Below are positions 33,545 through 45,192 of a stretch of DNA of 64,000 nt, in pieces. Numbering within the stretch: position 1 is the stretch's first letter; each line of letters begins with the position of its first letter. The position numbers and the translations under genes were made by a program. The notes under the pieces were generated by a model. That model did not search any database. It was given only the letters and a program-made list of their open reading frames with translations, and was not told the DNA's origin. The DNA is from Gloeophyllum trabeum ATCC 11539 (Eukaryota; Basidiomycota; Agaricomycetes; Gloeophyllales; Gloeophyllaceae), in contig NW_006920422.1 in assembly GCF_000344685.1 (NCBI RefSeq), positions 263,753-327,752 of the forward strand, written 5' to 3'.

Positions 33545-35446
33545 ACGTCGTGGTCGACTCTTGAGAATCTGCTTATGTCTCGGTAGACTCTGCTTCTTTG
33601 CTGCCCCACTTGCTATGCGAGGACCCCTTCACCCCTGGACGACGTACCGGTTACCTCTTCATGCGCACTCCTCTCTTGCTCGACTTTCCTTGCCTTTCTC
33701 CCAGACTGCTACAAAGTACCTACTACTTTGGAACCCGTTCAAAACAGAAAACTTTCGTTAATTGGACTGCTCGGACTGCTCGGACTTGTTTAAATTACAT
33801 CCTCTGTCGTTAATAACACTGTGCACTTTGCGAGAGCTGGTCGACTGTCGTTTCAGGTATAATTTCTGTCGTTCCGGGTATAAATTTTCGTTTCCAAGGC
33901 GGCGTAAGCTGGACGTAGGTAGGTTTGAATCCGTGTGTCTGTCCGTCGTAGGGTGGTGTACGACTCGGATGTGCGCATGGAGAGATCAGCAGGGTATGTG
34001 CAGATTGTCATGTCGCTGTGTCTCCGGTATTGCTGCTTACGTCGCCGCAGTTCTTGCCTTTTATGACAACGACGACAACTGGTAAAATATTCGGAGGTTA
34101 ACTATATTTTGCTCCCCGGCCACAAATTCAAACGTGAGAAAGGTGGCCTCGAAGTTCGGACGGTGACTGTCCCATCCATCCAACTTCGAATACCACTATC
34201 GCTCACGACAATTGCTTCTGCCCTCAATTGATATTGCTGTTGCAGACGGCCCGGGGTTAGTTAACATCACGACTTCACCTTACATCTTGACCTTGCGCGA
34301 CTCATATTGTCTACTATTGATTGATCAAACATTAAGGTCCTCCTTCGGCTTCCTTTTGCTGTTGCGTCACAAGCATACTAGTCTGTCGATCCATCACAGT
34401 ATCTCCGTTATCCAGTCCTGTGCAATCGTCACTGCTTGACAGTGATCACTTAAAACGCTACGTCCCAAGAATCTGCTGCCCCTTGCCGCTGGCAAACCCA
34501 GCCTGTCCCCCGGTCGCACCACGTTCTTGGATTCCTCATAACCAAGGACATCCCCGATCAACCCCTGGCTATCCTCGATAAACTCATTCAACCCCCTGAC
34601 AATCCTTCCGAGCGCGGAAGACATGCTACCACGCATATGACAGTATGTGTCAAGATCTTTCTCCACACTTACATACTTCTGTAGAGCATGCTACATTACT
34701 AGTACCATGCTGATGTGGTCATATGCGGTGATGCCTCCACCCATGTACCGTATATGGTCCTCAATACAAATGGCAACAGCCAGAGTGCGATCACCCCGGC
34801 TTTCAACGTCTCTCGCCGAGGAGGCTTCTTGTCCCCCCTAATCATGGGATCAACAGGACTCGCGAGTGCCACATACGTTGTAGCCGTAGTATGGACCTAT
34901 CAGCGCATATCACGTGACTTCCAATTTTCCAACGCGCTTCCACTGCGCCACAAAATGTACAGCACGGGCATTGGTCGGAATCATGCAAAACGCTCTCCTG
35001 GTTGCGAGCTTCGTCGACGTTGGTTCGCTATTGTAGGGATCCGCTGACGGACTAACCTTTCGCCTTCCTACAGGTTTCCGGCCTCTGGCCGCTTACTTAA
35101 GATTCTCAAGCTGGGGATCTAACTATGTCCTAGCACGTTGCTGTGACATTATGCCTCCTTCACCTTCTGAGTGTACTGGATAAGTGGCATTAGGCTTTCA
35201 CAGGTACTATAGTCAGTGCCATGTACATATGATAGCTGTATATTTGACAAAGCCAAATACTGTGTGGTAGATGCTTGGATGGCTGATGCAACAAGGAAGT
35301 CCCAGAGCAAGTATAGACCATGCTCGAATGACTGTCCAACATAGACTGTCCAACTGTCAAAAGCTCATAACAAAGGTGGATAAAATACATGTTTGTCTAA
35401 AAGCAACATATATACTGTATCTAAGGCTGTCAGGAAGGCAAAGAGC
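33545..35446. other. Gene-poor stretch with one protein-like fragment
   Basis: Most of this shows nothing recognisable. On the minus strand around 34790-34440 there is a protein-like piece: IEDHIRYMGGGITAYDHI, then a possible short intron, then EKDLDTYCHMRGSMSSALGR and LNEFIEDSQGLIGDVLGYEE. It has no clear start or further exons and could be a gene fragment. A 22-base copy of part of the nearby tRNA lies at 34929-34950. Confidence 0.35.
34929..34950 (-). repeat. tRNA-Met 5' fragment (A-box copy)
   Basis: On the minus strand TGGCGCAGTGGAAGCGCG (continuing to GTTGG) is identical over 22 bases to the D-arm region of the initiator tRNA gene about 600 bases away. The flanks (TTTTG upstream, AAAATTGG downstream) do not continue the tRNA, so this is a fragment and not a second gene. 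It could be a tRNA-derived repeat end. Confidence 0.6.
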
Positions 35447-35452
35447 AAAAAA
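35447..35452 (-). terminator. Pol III terminator of the tRNA
   Basis: Six T residues on the minus strand begin three bases after the 3' end of the tRNA gene, the usual RNA polymerase III stop signal. Confidence 0.8.
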
Positions 35453-35454
35453 GT

Positions 35455-35553
35455 TAGCAGCAGCTCGTTTCGATCGAGCGACCTTTGGGTTACATCATGT
35501 GATTGCTTACGTAATCCTATGAGCCCAACGCGCTTCCACTGCGCCATGCTGCT
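35455..35553 (-). tRNA. Initiator tRNA-Met (CAU) with a 27-nt intron
   Basis: The mature 72 nt fold cleanly. The acceptor stem is AGCAGCA/TGCTGCT with the A1:U72 pair of fungal initiators. The D-arm is GCGC-AGTGGAA-GCGC, the anticodon stem TTGGG/CCCAA with loop CTCATAA (anticodon CAT), and the T-arm GCTCG-ATCGAAA-CGAGC. The AUCGAAA T-loop, instead of TTCGAAT, marks eukaryotic initiator tRNA. The intron (GGATTACGTAAGC...GATGTA, 27 nt) follows CTCATA, at the standard site one base 3' of the anticodon, and contains ATG that can pair with the anticodon. Box A and box B are intact, and a T6 terminator follows. Confidence 0.95.
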
Positions 35554-37317
35554 TGGAAGTAGAGTAGAATGAAAGCTACATGTCCAGAGATCAACTTCCA
35601 TCGAAAGAGCGAGAGGAATCGATAGGGAAATGCGTCCGCAATGAAGGAAATGATGGGGAGGCAGGAGGAGGCATCGGGAGGCGTTGTGGGTCCCACCCTC
35701 TGATATTTCACATTGTCAAGTTAGACATATGCCAGATCTCGACGACCAGTCTTGCATTTCACAGGGAAGCTGCTCGTTGTCCGATGTGGCCACTGTGGAA
35801 GAGGCTCGTCACAGGGACGTCACATCGAAAGGCGCGTCCTTGCCACATCTGCTCACTGGAACGACCACAATTGCAATGATGTTATATCATCGTGTTCAAC
35901 TCTCAACGGTGCTCAGGGCTCTGTGGACCATCGTGATTGTTTGTGTTGTCTTTTCGCCATCCCTACCCTACAGGCCCTGTGCGGGACTAAGGAACCCGCC
36001 CCGCAGATACCGCTGACAAAGATTACGCCACCACAGATCGAGGCTCGACATACTGCTCGTGATGACACTCTTACCACAAGGCAAGAAGGCTGAATCGACC
36101 GTTCACCTGAACCAGCCGCCTCAAGGCAGCAGAGCCAATATTGTAACGCAGGCACTAGCTGACATTGTCGTCCCAGTAATCATCTCCAAGTCCGGTGGAC
36201 TCGGACGCAACGCTCCACCCTGCAGTCATCCTAGGGTCCTGAGCAGGTACCCCCACCATGGGCAAGCTCTGCTCGATGCTATCAGCCCATCCTGACATTC
36301 TGATACTCCCCAAACCCTCCGAACAGAACTCGCAAGCCAGATAGGCATCTTCCGATAGAAAACATGAACCTACATCGTATCCAGGGCTCGGCTTGAACGC
36401 TCTCCCTTACACAACTTGACTTTGTGAACCGCCGCCATCCGAATCAGTTGGAATCACATATCACAGTTCCCCACTCACGACGTGCCCCTGCTGCGAAACC
36501 GGGAAAACATACCCGGAGGTGGCAATGCCGCCATCCACGGAGCTGACCAAGGCTGCAGGGTGTGAGAGAGCTCGGGGAGCTGCTTCCACCCCGAGAGCGA
36601 GCATATGGCTTGCAACACAGAGGGAGACGCCGAAGGCCCGACACTAATCTTCTCTCATCCCGACGCAATCTGAGTTATGATTATCAGCTTCAATATCCAT
36701 CCCGCCAACACCATTTGCAACGGAAGGGAAGAACACACCTTCATAAAACGTTAATACCACTCTATCAAATACCCCCGAGGCTAACGCAGATGGGACAAAG
36801 TGCATTCTATGAACCAGGACCTAGAATTACACTATATAATATTACACTAATAAACACAACCCTACGGGTCTACACGGCAGCGCCCAGTTGCCACTGGGGT
36901 CGCCTTTTTGAGGAGACAACGAAAGCAAAGATGCACAGCTAGAAAAGCAAGGAAACGTATAACCAGAGACTCCAACTTTGAATTGCAGACCTAGACCTAC
37001 AAGGACAACGACAGCGACCCAAAGTCCAACCGACCGACCGACCCGGTATGACCGAGTAAAATAGAGGTAATGTGATGCAATGCGACTGGGTGGGGGGAGA
37101 TGGATGAATGAATCGACCCAATGATGCAAGGATACAAGATGCAAGAGACCGACACAAATGACAGTGCCATAGAAAACGAATGATGAAAGAGCGATGACGA
37201 CGGTTCAGAACGATCTATATGCAGAGAAGTGTATGATGGCGGGGACGGCGACGGCGCGGCGGGGAGGTGACCGAGGTAGGATGTGAGTAGGAAAATGGAG
37301 CCGACAGGAGGAAAGGC
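35554..37317. other. Gene-poor stretch, 3' flank of membrane protein gene
   Basis: Plus-strand frames at 35752-36093 and 36059-36295 and a minus frame at 36444-36668 look like chance frames or decayed sequence; none shows a known domain. The last 300 bases are probably the 3' UTR of the minus-strand membrane protein gene and include a short CCGA repeat near 37028-37040. Confidence 0.35.
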
Positions 37318-39027
37318 TTAATACGGAGGTCGCTTGAACTCGTCGCTGATTGCCTGCGCTTCGGGGTCATATTGCCCCTCCTTGACGACTTTGCCAGCAG
37401 CATCGTATTCCATGAAGGACTCGTCCTTGGGATCCTGGGCGGTGAACGTCTCCATCTAGTCATCGGGCATTGATTTAGGGTTGCTCCTCACATCCAATAA
37501 CGAATGCTTACCTGCACATGGACGCCCATGCTCTCGGTGCCAATAGGCTTCTTGAAGGACATCGTCGTGGGCGGAGGTCGAGTTCCACGGAAGGCAAGGG
37601 TTGAACCCTGACCGGTTGACCTAAGAGCACGCATATCGTGAGTAAACGGAAGTACCGGAGACGATACGCAACGTACGAGAACAACTCCGGCCCTCGGGTG
37701 GTGAACTTGGTCAGCCGTCGGACAACTCGGCAAGCCACGATCTACCAGACAGGTTAAACAAATAAATGCATCATCGCAATGGAAGCACCTACGGAAGACG
37801 CGATAGCAGCCGGAACGTTTGCGATGATCGACATGACCGGGTTGAGGTCCAAGAGCATGAAAATCTGCACATATAGCCATGAATTTGAGTTCACTAGACA
37901 AGTCCTTACATGAGATGCTCACCGTCGCGATCAAGTTCGCCAAGAAGCTAGGTCGCAGCCAGGTCAACAATTCGTTCAGATGACGCGCGCAGAATGGAAA
38001 CTCACGCGACAGCGAAGTAGACCAAGCCATCTCCGAAGATCATCTTGAACAATGCCGAGCGACCCTTCCATGGATACGCGAGCTTCCACGCAGTGAGTGT
38101 CAGCACGAGGAAGTCGAAGCACATGGAGTAGATAAAGGTCGCCGCGAGCAGCTTGCTGTTAGTGTTCGTGATGGCGCAACCCTGGCCAGGGATGTATGCT
38201 GCCGTCAGAAGGATGCCTTGTAAAAGAGCGGATCAATGATTGGGTCTTCAACCACGGAAATAACTGCATATATGCGCATAGTTGAAATGATGCTGACCAT
38301 GGAGGAGCATAGACCAGTGCCCCAGGATAATGCAGACCAGTGGGGCGACGATGTACCACTTCTGGGACCAGACGGCCATCCTATGAGACGGCAGGTAAGT
38401 ATATGCGCGTCATCTGAGAGTGTGGGCCGATATACGTACGTGCGGATGGACAGGTTGATACTGGCAAGGCCGATGGACGCATTGCCGAAACATTGCACAA
38501 ACGTGTACAATGCTTGACAATTAAGGGGTCTGGGACACGTCTCAGGTTATGCTTGCTATGCCTCTCAAATGAACACGTACGTGGTGACGTTCAATACAAC
38601 CAAGCTACGTCAAAGTCAACAAGAAGAACCGAATATCCGCGGTGAACAGACTCACATCCCAACGAGTGCAATGAGTAGAAAGTAGCGGTTGGCAAAGTAA
38701 AAGACCTGGCGCAAAGATCAGACAACTGACTTGTGCTGCTTTCGGACGACTTACCATTGGCCACCGGAACTTTTTCCTCCCCGAAATGAACTCCCAATCG
38801 AATGGGAGGGAGGTGACGAACTCCCACCTACGTCCAGGGTGATACTCAGCCGATGCACGCGCATACACCGCGCATATACTCACATATACAGGCCGATCAA
38901 GGCGTGCATGAACCTGGCAAACGCCTCTATTGCATGAAAGTCATTCAGCAAGCTGTTCCAACTGTCTTGGGCTGCCCGACGTACCGCTATCCTTTGCGAT
39001 CTCTGCGGGTGACTGCCAGTCGACCAT
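37318..39027 (-). CDS. Multi-pass membrane protein, Agaricomycete family (copy 1)
   Basis: The start MVDWQSPAEIAKDS is at 39027 and the stop TAA at 37318-37320. Many exons encode: EAFARFMHALIGLYM, then SLPFDWEFISGRKKFRWPMV (about 38840-38760), YFANRYFLLIALVGM, QCFGNASIGLASINLSIRT, AVWSQKWYIVAPLVCIILGH (about 38385-38325), AAYIPGQGCAITNTN, then FIYSMCFDFLVLTLTAWK, FKMIFGDGLVYF and FMLLDLNPVMSIIANVP. After VVRRLTKFTTRGPELF comes a hydrophilic tail ending SDEFKRPPY. Several strongly hydrophobic segments make it an integral membrane protein. It is 50-60% alike by eye to the gene at 43325-44998 and shares its intron positions. The family is common in mushroom-forming fungi; I know of no established function. 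Exon limits are approximate. Confidence 0.8.
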
Positions 39028-42000
39028 GATGGATCAATAATTATGAGGGCAACGGATAAAGGAGAGTGCAAGGCCGGAGAGCGCAGCTGGGCAGGACAGG
39101 GAGGACGAGGAGCGTCCTTATAACGAGAGGAATCGCAGGCGCAGGGAGTTCTTTCTGAGAACGGGTGACCTTCTCGCGCTGGGATTACATACAGGTGGGG
39201 ACATGGAAGGAAAGAACGGTGTGAAGCTGGATGGACGCGGAAAGGGCATAACTCTGTCCGTTCGAGCCCACTTCGGCATTCCGCCACGCGCCTAACGCCG
39301 CTTCTATCTTCTTTCTTTTCCAGGAACAAGCTTACTGACATACGTCGAACTGGCTTGCTCACCGTCACGCCAGCTGGATCTTCCCCCGCCTTGCTTCATC
39401 CTATGTCGAGCGATGTTCCAACAGAATATAGGGCCCACAGACGCACACAGAAATATATTCGCGATGTAACCAGCGCCAGAATTCGGCGACGGGAATATTC
39501 ACAGCGCTAAATCGTTCCAAGTTCACGGAGGCAAATCGCAGTCACGCGGTCACGCTTTTGCCTTGCACGTTTCCTTTTCGGGCGCTCACGTTGTATGTCA
39601 AGATCCACCTACGAAGCCAAGTGCTGCTCGTATCAGGCAGTCTCCTTCATCATGACCCGAGGACTCGAGAAAATGGGCCATTTGCGAGTCTAATCTAGAG
39701 TGACTGCTCTACGGGAAGAATATCCACAACGAAGCTGACACAAAACTGATTCCGCACATTGGGCGATTGAATGCGTAACCCGATCCAAGCCTCCAAACGG
39801 GATTCCCCCCTTCTTTAGCTAGGTAAGCGTGGACCCTTGCTTTGAGAAACGGCCGCGAACTCCGTCATCAACCTTTTCTGACGTTCCTCCGGGTGCCACC
39901 GCTCCAGGTCGAAATCAAACCACCAAGCTGATCGGGGTTCCCGCTTACTGGCTGACTACAGCAAATGTCCTGCGCTATCGCCAGTTTTCAACAAGTGTGT
40001 AGGTCCCTTCAAGGTCCATCACAGGCAAAGACATCGCTAGAAGAGACGTCGTAAGTTGCTTAAGCCGACAACCCCGCGTATGCCGAGCGTGCCGTTACCA
40101 TCACGAAAATCGATGATGGAAAACGCCTGGCTATCCAGCAGCGGAAATGATTTCGGGGGCGAGGGATATGCCACCGGGCGTATTCTCCACCGACGATTGA
40201 CATGTTTAGACTTCATTTTCACTGACAGACTGGAACGTACGCATGCCTGTCCTCGCGTCCTCCTAATCCCCAAGGCCAAACCCTTCGGGTTCGAATATCT
40301 ACCTGTCGTTCATAATCATTCATATCTGTATGTCTACCTTCATAAGCCCGATCCCAAGCCAAAATAATCCCCTCCAATGCGAGTATGCTCAAGGGACGTT
40401 CCTCCAGCGGAATAACCTCACTGGGACCGACATTACTCTCCACGCTCAGGGCCGCCTCGCGCACATCCAGAAACCTGCTCCAACCCCCTCCCAAGCATTC
40501 CAGAGCCAGTACGGAATTAACACCAAGGATCTGGAGGAGAGAAGCCCAAGCCTTCTCCCTTCGACCCAAATCAGGCAGTCCCCTTCACCCTCCCATATCC
40601 GGGCTGTTGCCAAATGCGTCACATCGCTTGTTCGCCTGCGGGATGGGTGGGCTGATTTTAAACCGCGCTTTCGTGTACTGTACGGTACTCATGATAGATT
40701 GCACGGTGGTCTCGGCCGGTAGCGAGGGGGACGTAAGGTATGTTCGCGGGGTGAACGTTAATCTCGTACCCCGCACCCATACAGCATGAGCGCTTTCCCA
40801 ACTTGACCTTCTGCATCGGATTCTATGAAGTGGTGTGTGTGGGCTTGGAGCTTCCGCAGTACAAACGTATCGATAAAGTGAGAATTAGTTCATACGATAG
40901 TTAGTATACTATTTATTCTAGACACCGAGGAGGCCGCTGCAGGACGGAGATCGAGCTCTACCAGTAGTCTGACGTAGGGGCATAAGCACGGTACCTGAGG
41001 CCTGAGGATCAGCGAGCGAAGCTTAGAGCACAACATAGTACACGAACACACAAACGAGAGTTCAGGCACTTCAAAACACATCCACGGAGCCGGCCCGCGG
41101 AGAGGATAGTAAACGCAATCCCACAAGTCGAAGGCGGGATTCAGAGGTTCTGATGAGGGATGCAGGAAGGGCGCGGGGTCGTGCGAGCTTTATAGCAGCC
41201 CGACTCTAGCTAGCATTCTTCCCCTTCGAGGATGCACGACTGGTCCCGGTAACGAGGCAGGACGTCGGTGCCGCGGCCTGTGATTGCGGTACCCATGATG
41301 ACCGGGCATCGCCATGGGGGCAGGAGCGTCAAGGGTAAGCAAGACACTTCCCATACTAAGGACGGGGAGGGTTGATTCGGGCACAAGCGGAAGGCGTCGG
41401 TATCGCGAGGTTGAGTATATTTGACGCACTAGAATGAAGCTCGACCTATGGGCCACGGACATAGCGATAAATGCTATAGAGATGAGGGATACCGGGGCAG
41501 TCATCCGCGGTGCACAAGTAAGTATAAAGGCAGATGACCAGAATATTGCCTTTCCATGACAAGACGCTGCAACAAGACACTGCATTCGTCCCAATACTAC
41601 TCCGTTCACATTATCTTACCAAGGTGTTCGCTGGTCGCATTTGCCATCGGGCGATAGACGCTCCAAGCTCCATAGACATCCTGCATCCAGACCGTGATTT
41701 ACCGCCCAGACTAAGCACGATCGAGAGCAAGTCTGTCGAGATTGACAGCTACCCAGCGGGCCCGCGAAGTGCGAAGGTAGGTGTTGCCAGTCCTATTTCT
41801 GTAGAGCGTGTGGCAACAGCGCCCTGTGTCTTGACAGCGGGTGTCAGATAACCATCAGCTCAGCCAAGAGGGTCGCAGAGAGACCAGAACATCTGAAGAG
41901 AAGCAGCCAGGTTGATGCGCAGACGACGGAGCATTACAGCGGGCGGGACGCAGGAATAGACGGCCCCGAATGTTGTAAGTCTTTATGGCCGCAGTGTGGA

Positions 42001-43324
42001 GGCATATGGTCGGATGTATAGCAGAGCGAGACGCTTGACGCTATGCTATAGACCCGAGCTTATGCTGTTGCTACCTGCGTGTGTAATACAAGGTCGTTGC
42101 TCTATGTTTCTGCGGGGTGGCTCTCTGGACACACCGACGGTCCTTCGCATCTGCGATTTGCATGCGATCACGATCGAGCCTGAGGTACGATCTGATTGCC
42201 GGTAAATCGTCAGGACATATGGTGGCTGCAGGTAAGGGGAACTTAGCTATGTACACGGCTGCAACCTTACTGGACAAATGTGCGAAGGCCGCCCAAGGTC
42301 CAGAAAACCTCAAATGCGCGCTTGGCGGAGGATTGTGGCCGCAGAGACAGGGCAGCGTACCCCAGAGTTGGCTTTTGTCGGCTTGCATCACCTCATTGCA
42401 TGTCCTGTCGGCCTTGCCCCGACAACCATGGCAGCGACAATCAACACGAGTAAGGGTGATCAATCGCAAGTCGCCTCTTTACCTCAATTTCTCCAAATGT
42501 CTTGCAGCCCGCCGGCGTCAGCGACGAATTCCCCCTCGGCCGCTGAGCATGCCAGCTGTGTAGAATTCCTGTACAGCGAACCTCAGTCAAACAACGAGAG
42601 ACACCTCTTCGCCTAATAAGCGGGACGGCCGAAGCTGCCTACGCCGGCGGCGGACCCACGTTGCCCGCCGTCCTACCCGAAATGGTAATGTCGGAGGTTC
42701 GGAGCAGTGGAGGTCTCCGAGAAATTCATTTTAGAATTCCATCAGGCCGGAATAGGACTCTCGTTTGGTCCGAAAGCGGTCGCCGGGGCTTCTTCAGTGC
42801 CTGGCTTAACACACGGGTTTACGTCCACTCGGAGTGCTGCCACTACCGTTCTTGTCATAATGCCTCCACGAGCGCTCTGGGCTCGAGGGGCGAGTCGTTG
42901 CTATGTGCTGCAATGGATCCTGTCCTTGTCCTAAATACGCATAGGAAGCGTCGATACATCTGGTCAACTGATAGACTTTCCAGCTATCGCGCGGACGCAG
43001 TACAGAAACTGCGTCCAAGTACAGGCATTCGCTTGAGCGCTCTAAATTAACCGCCACTCGGAGGTGTGTAATTCGTGGATGCGTGCTGATGGAATGACGA
43101 GGTACCAGGGTACCCGTCAAAGTTTTTGGGTGCTTCTGCTTCCTTACCGCCTGGTGCTTCTTTTACCTAGTTTATTTCGTACACAAGGTGCCTCGAATAT
43201 ATGTACGCCGATCGTGTTAAAACGTCGCACGTAGAGTCCCCCTGCGGTTCTCTGCCAGTCACCCCCTTCTCGGATTCTCCTCCTCACCTTTCCGGTACAG
43301 CGATTGCCAGGTTTTGTCTGCAAC
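39028..43324. other. 4.3 kb without recognisable genes between the paralogues
   Basis: This contains the promoters of both divergently oriented membrane-protein genes and, between them, frames on both strands of 60-148 codons with no convincing domain. A minus-strand frame 40569-40219 (LLQILGVNSVLALECLGGGW) and a plus-strand frame 42117-42563 are the most protein-like. No transposase or reverse-transcriptase motif was seen. It may hold decayed genes or an old repeat. Confidence 0.35.
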
Positions 43325-44998
43325 ATGGTTGACTGGAACTCACCGGAGGAGCTCGCGAAGGAGTCTCGTCAGTATTCTATCTGTCCTTAAGTCGCGCGCA
43401 TATCACTCATGCTAGGTAACAGAGGCCTTCACCAACTTCATGCATGCCATCCTCGGCCTGTATGCGTGAGTAGTCTCCCTTGTAAGTGCAGGGGTTGGCC
43501 AACTAACCTGAGATCCGTAGTTGGGAATGGACGACTTCACTTCCCTTTGACTGGGAATTCGTCAGTGGCAAGAGGAAGTTCCGCTGGCCCATGGTAGGCA
43601 CCCACGATGGTCGCCTTGAGATTACACTGAAGCGAATATAATAGATTTTCTACATGGCAGGACGATACTGTTTGTTAATAGCGTTAATCGGAATGTGAGC
43701 ATTATCTGTAATTCCTACTCTGACTCTGTATCTAATCCTACCTTCAGTGCAATCGCTCTGGACACTACGACGTGAGCATGGATCTGCAGCGCTGAGGGCC
43801 CGAGCAGAACTGACGGAATACTTCATAGACCGATTAATTGCCAGGCACTCTATACCTTCAATCAGGTACGTTATGCCACTGAGTTCTCTCGGACAGGCGT
43901 TGACTTGATCTCTACATAGCTTACCGGACAGTCCACGATCGGATTCGCCAGCATCAACCTCGCGATCAGGACGTAAGAACCTTCTATAATGACTTTTCGC
44001 TCGGTTCCGATGCTGAAGGCCGTCTGCAGAATGGCCATCTGGTCCCAGCAAAAGAAAATCGTCATTCCTTTAGTTATCATCATCCTCGGCCACTGGTCGT
44101 TGATTCTGCAAGGTAAATTGCCCCGCTGACCATTGCTCTGTTCGGCTCCGTGCTGATCGATTTGGACTCGGTATAGGAATTCAACTGACCGCCACTTTCG
44201 TCCCGGGCCAAGGCTGTGCGATCATCAGCACCAAGACCACCATCCTCTCCGCCACATTCATTTACACCATGGCATTCGACCTCCTCGTCACGATCCTGAC
44301 GGCGTACAAGCTAATCTTCGACAACCCAACCAACCAGAGGAGCTCACTGATGAACAGGATCTGGGGTGATGGTCTGATCTACTTCGTGGTCGCCTTCCTG
44401 GCAAACACACTTGCAACGGTGAGTTCTTTGCCATCAATATATATCGGCTGTGTGCTCATACGCAATTTCGCAGACGTTCATGGTCTTGAACCTGAGCCCT
44501 GTTATGAGTATCCTGTTCAATGTACCATCCGCAACTGCATCGACTGTGAGTCGTAAACTGCCCATCTAGTCTGACCTTCCTGATGGAATGAATCGTAGAT
44601 CGTCGCTTGTCGCGCTGTCCGACGTCTCACCACCTTCTCTAACCAGGGAGCCGAAGTATTGTGCGCTCATCCATTTAAACAATTTATTACTACTGCTGAT
44701 TGCATGTTGGGTCGTATCCAGTTCAAGCTCTGGACAGCACTCTGGCGCCCGCTTTCCCAACAGCGGCACAACACGTCCTGTCATGACGTCCGTATCGATG
44801 GTTGGTGGCAGAAAGAACAAGACAGAGGGCGTGCACGTGCAGGCGAGCACACTGTTGCGTACACTACCCATCAGAATGGCTGACTCAGAACTGTAGATGG
44901 AAACATTCACTATCGCTGAGGGAGACAGCGACCACCATTTGGATCACACCACAAAAGCGCCCCCTCTGCAAGATGACGTGGAGGCGCAAAGATATTAA
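43325..44998 (+). CDS. Multi-pass membrane protein, Agaricomycete family (copy 2)
   Basis: The start MVDWNSPEELAKES is at 43325 and the stop TAA at 44996-44998. Family blocks run in the same order as copy 1: AFTNFMHAILGLYA, SLPFDWEFVSGKRKFRWPM (about 43535-43592), AGRYCLLIALIG, INCQALYTFNQ, IGFASINLAIRT, AIWSQQKKIVIPLVIIILGH (about 44030-44093), FVPGQGCAIIST, FIYTMAFDLLVTILTAYK, WGDGLIYFVVAFLANTL and FMVLNLSPVMSILFNVP. After VRRLTTFSNQGAEV comes a Ser/Gly-rich linker and the shared GVHVQ-METFT junction, then a 33-codon acidic tail. The intron at that junction (44843-44896) has a GC donor where copy 1 has GT. Membrane location is clear from hydrophobicity; the function is unknown. Confidence 0.82.
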
Positions 44999-45192
44999 GA
45001 GCCGGGGCCTGCTGTTCTTCCGCATCCGTTTTCATCACGCGATGCCCGGTGCACATAGATGTTCTTCATGGAAGGTACATTCGCTGTAATTGAAGTACGG
45101 ATACCATTCATTGTATAATAGCGTTCGTTTCATACCACACGTACGAGCAGCACAAATAAAACACGCCTATAGTATATCGGCGCGGACGGAGG

